Positions 62,265-64,000 of a DNA stretch of 64,000 nt are shown here, piece by piece (position 1 is the stretch's first letter; every line of letters starts with the position of its first letter). Source of the stretch: Batillaria attramentaria (lineage: Eukaryota > Mollusca > Gastropoda > Batillariidae); assembly GCA_018292915.2 (NCBI GenBank), contig JACVVK020000323.1, forward strand, positions 573,501 through 637,500. The letters are read 5' to 3'. The notes beneath the pieces were generated by a model. The model saw nothing but the letters and a program-made list of their open reading frames with translations, had not been told where the DNA came from and did no database searches. Both the position numbers and the translations under genes were made by a program.

Positions 62265-64000
62265 TCATTTGCCTTTTTGAACTTTTGTCTTGGTCGTCTG
62301 CCATGGATTCGCGATAGCAACACTAGTGAAGAAGGCATCCACGACAAAACCACCGGCCCTGATGCATTTGTTCCAGGCAGTTGTGAAAAACTCGACAGCA
62401 GATTGATAAATCGCCAAACACATCATGGGTGGCACCCACACACACCTGAAGAATATGAAATACAACCGGACGGCCCAGCCGACGACAATACACTTGAGAT
62501 AGTCGGCCAGAGCGAGAAGATTGAAGGCGGCATTGTGGTACTCACTGGGGACGTAGACAAACACGCACGCAACGGGATCTTCGAAGAAGGCTGCAGCAAC
62601 ATTCAATGCATACTTCACGCGACGCCAAAACCTCGCGAGCCGCCACTTCCGAGTGACGACGAAGGATTTGATAAGGACGCAGGCCACAGACGAGGCCGCC
62701 AAGGAAACGTACAGCCAAAACGCGACCAGGAGAAGACCCAGCCAGAGAAATAGGAAGAATGGAAGAATCAGGGTTAGGACGCCAACTACAATACCAACAA
62801 GCTCAAGGAAGAACACGATGACCTTGGTGAAGAACCAGCATGACGTCACGTCTCTGTACACATCCATCACGCGCTCCATGCTGGGCAGGGAGAAGAACGC
62901 GCCACCCTCGTCTTCGTTATGGTAGCCGTCGTCGTCGTCGTCCCCATCACCAGCAGCCGCCACATGGACGATGAAGCTAGGGAACTGTATATCGAACGCG
63001 TCGAAGAGGACGTCGTCCCACACCGGGGGGTTGTCTATCTGCTCCATCGCTGTCTCCGAGTAAACGTCTTCCACAGTGACCGGTTCTGCTCGGGCTTGTA
63101 TGACCTCAACATCACACGCTTTCTTAAACGGAGATGCAGGGTTTGTGACGTCAACAGAACGTGCTTTCTCGAGTGACGAGGGAACTGCAGGATTTGTGAC
63201 GTCAGATAGACAAGTGCTCTCACTTGAGAATGGAAGTGGAAGATTTTTGACATCAGCAGAATATGCATTCTTACTGGACGATGGAAGTGGAGGATTTGCG
63301 ACATCATCAAGACATGCCTTTGACGAGGTGACTGCAGGCTTTGTAACGTCAGCAAAACATGCGCTCTCACTTGAGAATGGGAGTTCAGGACTTGTGACAT
63401 CAGCTGGACACGTGCTGTTACGTGACGCGGCAAAAGCAGGTTTTGGAGTGTCAGGAGACTGTGATTTCTGTCGTGGAGAATCGTCATCAGGCAGTTGTAC
63501 ACCAGCAGAACGTGCTAAATCGGGACAGACGTGGGACCACTGCGTGTCATCAACGCCAGCTTTCTGTCGCTTCGGAGACAGCACGTCTTGCTGGGACTCG
63601 CTGCTGCACGAGTTGTCTATGGGGACTGTGTGTCCAGTGGGGACTGTGTTCTCTTTGGGGACAGTGTTCTCTTTGGGGACAGTGTTCTCTTTGGGTACTG
63701 ATTTCTCTACAAGGACTGTGTTCACTGTGGGGACTGTATCCTTTTGGGGTGCCGGGTTCTCTGTGGAGACTGAGTCTTCTGCGGGAAATGAGTTCTCCGT
63801 GGGGACTGAGTTCTCTGCGGGGAATGGGTTCTCCGTGGGGACTGAGGTCTCTGTGGGGACTGAGTTCTCTGCGGGGACTGAGTTCTCTGTGGGGACTGAG
63901 TTCTCTGTGGGGACTGAGTTCTCTGTGGGGACTGAATTCTCCGTGGGGACTGAGTTCTCTGTGGGGACTGAGTTCTCTATGGGGACTGAGTTCTCTGTGG
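62265..64000 (-). CDS. Unrecognised protein C: hexapeptide repeats plus multi-span membrane domain, runs off right edge
   Basis: The minus strand is open from base 64000 to the stop at 62265-62267, at least 577 codons; no start is visible, so the N-terminus lies outside. The first 110 or so residues are tandem hexapeptides of SVPTEN type (18-bp units in the DNA, 63640-64000). A polar region with imperfect repeats of about 20 residues follows (ADVTNP or DVTKPAV cores with SSSE linkers, about 63110-63440), then an acidic patch (GDGDDDDDGYHNEDEGG). The C-terminal 215 residues hold four or five hydrophobic segments, for example KVIVFFLELVGIVVGVLTLI and FFLFLWLGLLLVAFWLYVSL, with several Cys/Trp residues, ending in a short basic tail. 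No family recognised; a membrane protein with a large disordered N-terminus. Confidence 0.72.
   Translation of the reverse strand, partial: TENSVPIENSVPTENSVPTENSVPTENSVPTENSVPTENSVPAENSVPTETSVPTENPFPAENSVPTENSFPAEDSVSTENPAPQKDTVPTVNTVLVEKSVPKENTVPKENTVPKENTVPTGHTVPIDNSCSSESQQDVLSPKRQKAGVDDTQWSHVCPDLARSAGVQLPDDDSPRQKSQSPDTPKPAFAASRNSTCPADVTSPELPFSSESACFADVTKPAVTSSKACLDDVANPPLPSSSKNAYSADVKNLPLPFSSESTCLSDVTNPAVPSSLEKARSVDVTNPASPFKKACDVEVIQARAEPVTVEDVYSETAMEQIDNPPVWDDVLFDAFDIQFPSFIVHVAAAGDGDDDDDGYHNEDEGGAFFSLPSMERVMDVYRDVTSCWFFTKVIVFFLELVGIVVGVLTLILPFFLFLWLGLLLVAFWLYVSLAASSVACVLIKSFVVTRKWRLARFWRRVKYALNVAAAFFEDPVACVFVYVPSEYHNAAFNLLALADYLKCIVVGWAVRLYFIFFRCVWVPPMMCLAIYQSAVEFFTTAWNKCIRAGGFVVDAFFTSVAIANPWQTTKTKVQKGK
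63640..64000. repeat. 18-bp coding minisatellite
   Basis: Tandem TCTGTGGGGACTGAGTTC units (plus strand), about 19 copies to the window edge, more diverged towards 63640. All length variation keeps the minus-strand frame of protein C open. Confidence 0.95.

Overview
The window is animal nuclear DNA, most likely from a mollusc and probably a marine gastropod. Exons are short and GT-AG bounded, and introns are large. Dinucleotide microsatellites are very dense, and there are several tRNA-derived SINE families, non-LTR retrotransposons, a mariner element and MITE-like palindromes. Gene content is metazoan: a VWA7/hemicentin-like membrane protein, a homeobox gene, a 12-helix transporter, a C-type lectin with a PAN/apple-like module, and a glycine/cysteine-rich secreted protein. 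The species call is inference; no operons, Shine-Dalgarno sites or other prokaryotic features were seen.

Layout, left to right. 1-1816 (-): open reading frame of a non-LTR retrotransposon (endonuclease plus start of reverse transcriptase) that runs off the left edge. 2943-4708: a 19-bp satellite. 6170-13475 (+): ten exons of the C-terminal part of a VWA7/hemicentin-like type I membrane protein. 14756-18425 (-): four exons of an ANTP/NKL-type homeobox gene. 18.4-24.4 kb: mostly repeats and unassigned DNA. 24441-32831 (-): ten coding exons of a predicted 548-residue, roughly 12-helix MFS-like transporter, with a mariner copy in intron 8. 33-40.9 kb: repeats and SINEs. 40995-48314 (+): five exons of a lectin/PAN protein carrying a near-complete RTE-type retrotransposon in its last intron. 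49491-50728 (-): three exons of a small secreted protein. 55757-60538 (+): an isolated exon and two long open frames encoding unrecognised low-complexity proteins, one with a C-terminal membrane anchor. 62265-64000 (-): a repeat-rich, multi-membrane-span protein that runs off the right edge.

Gene models were assembled by hand from splice signals and phase agreement. After allowing for single-base frame breaks, the transporter, homeobox and lectin models each sum to a whole number of codons, which supports the exon boundaries. Seven one-base frame breaks were found in otherwise convincing coding sequence; they may be consensus errors of a long-read assembly or real decay. Three of them lie in the small homeobox gene, which is therefore a pseudogene candidate.

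The genes do not form an evident pathway. The most unusual material is the trio of unrecognised proteins at the right end, the glycine/cysteine-rich secreted peptide, and several places where tandem repeats touch or copy splice sites.
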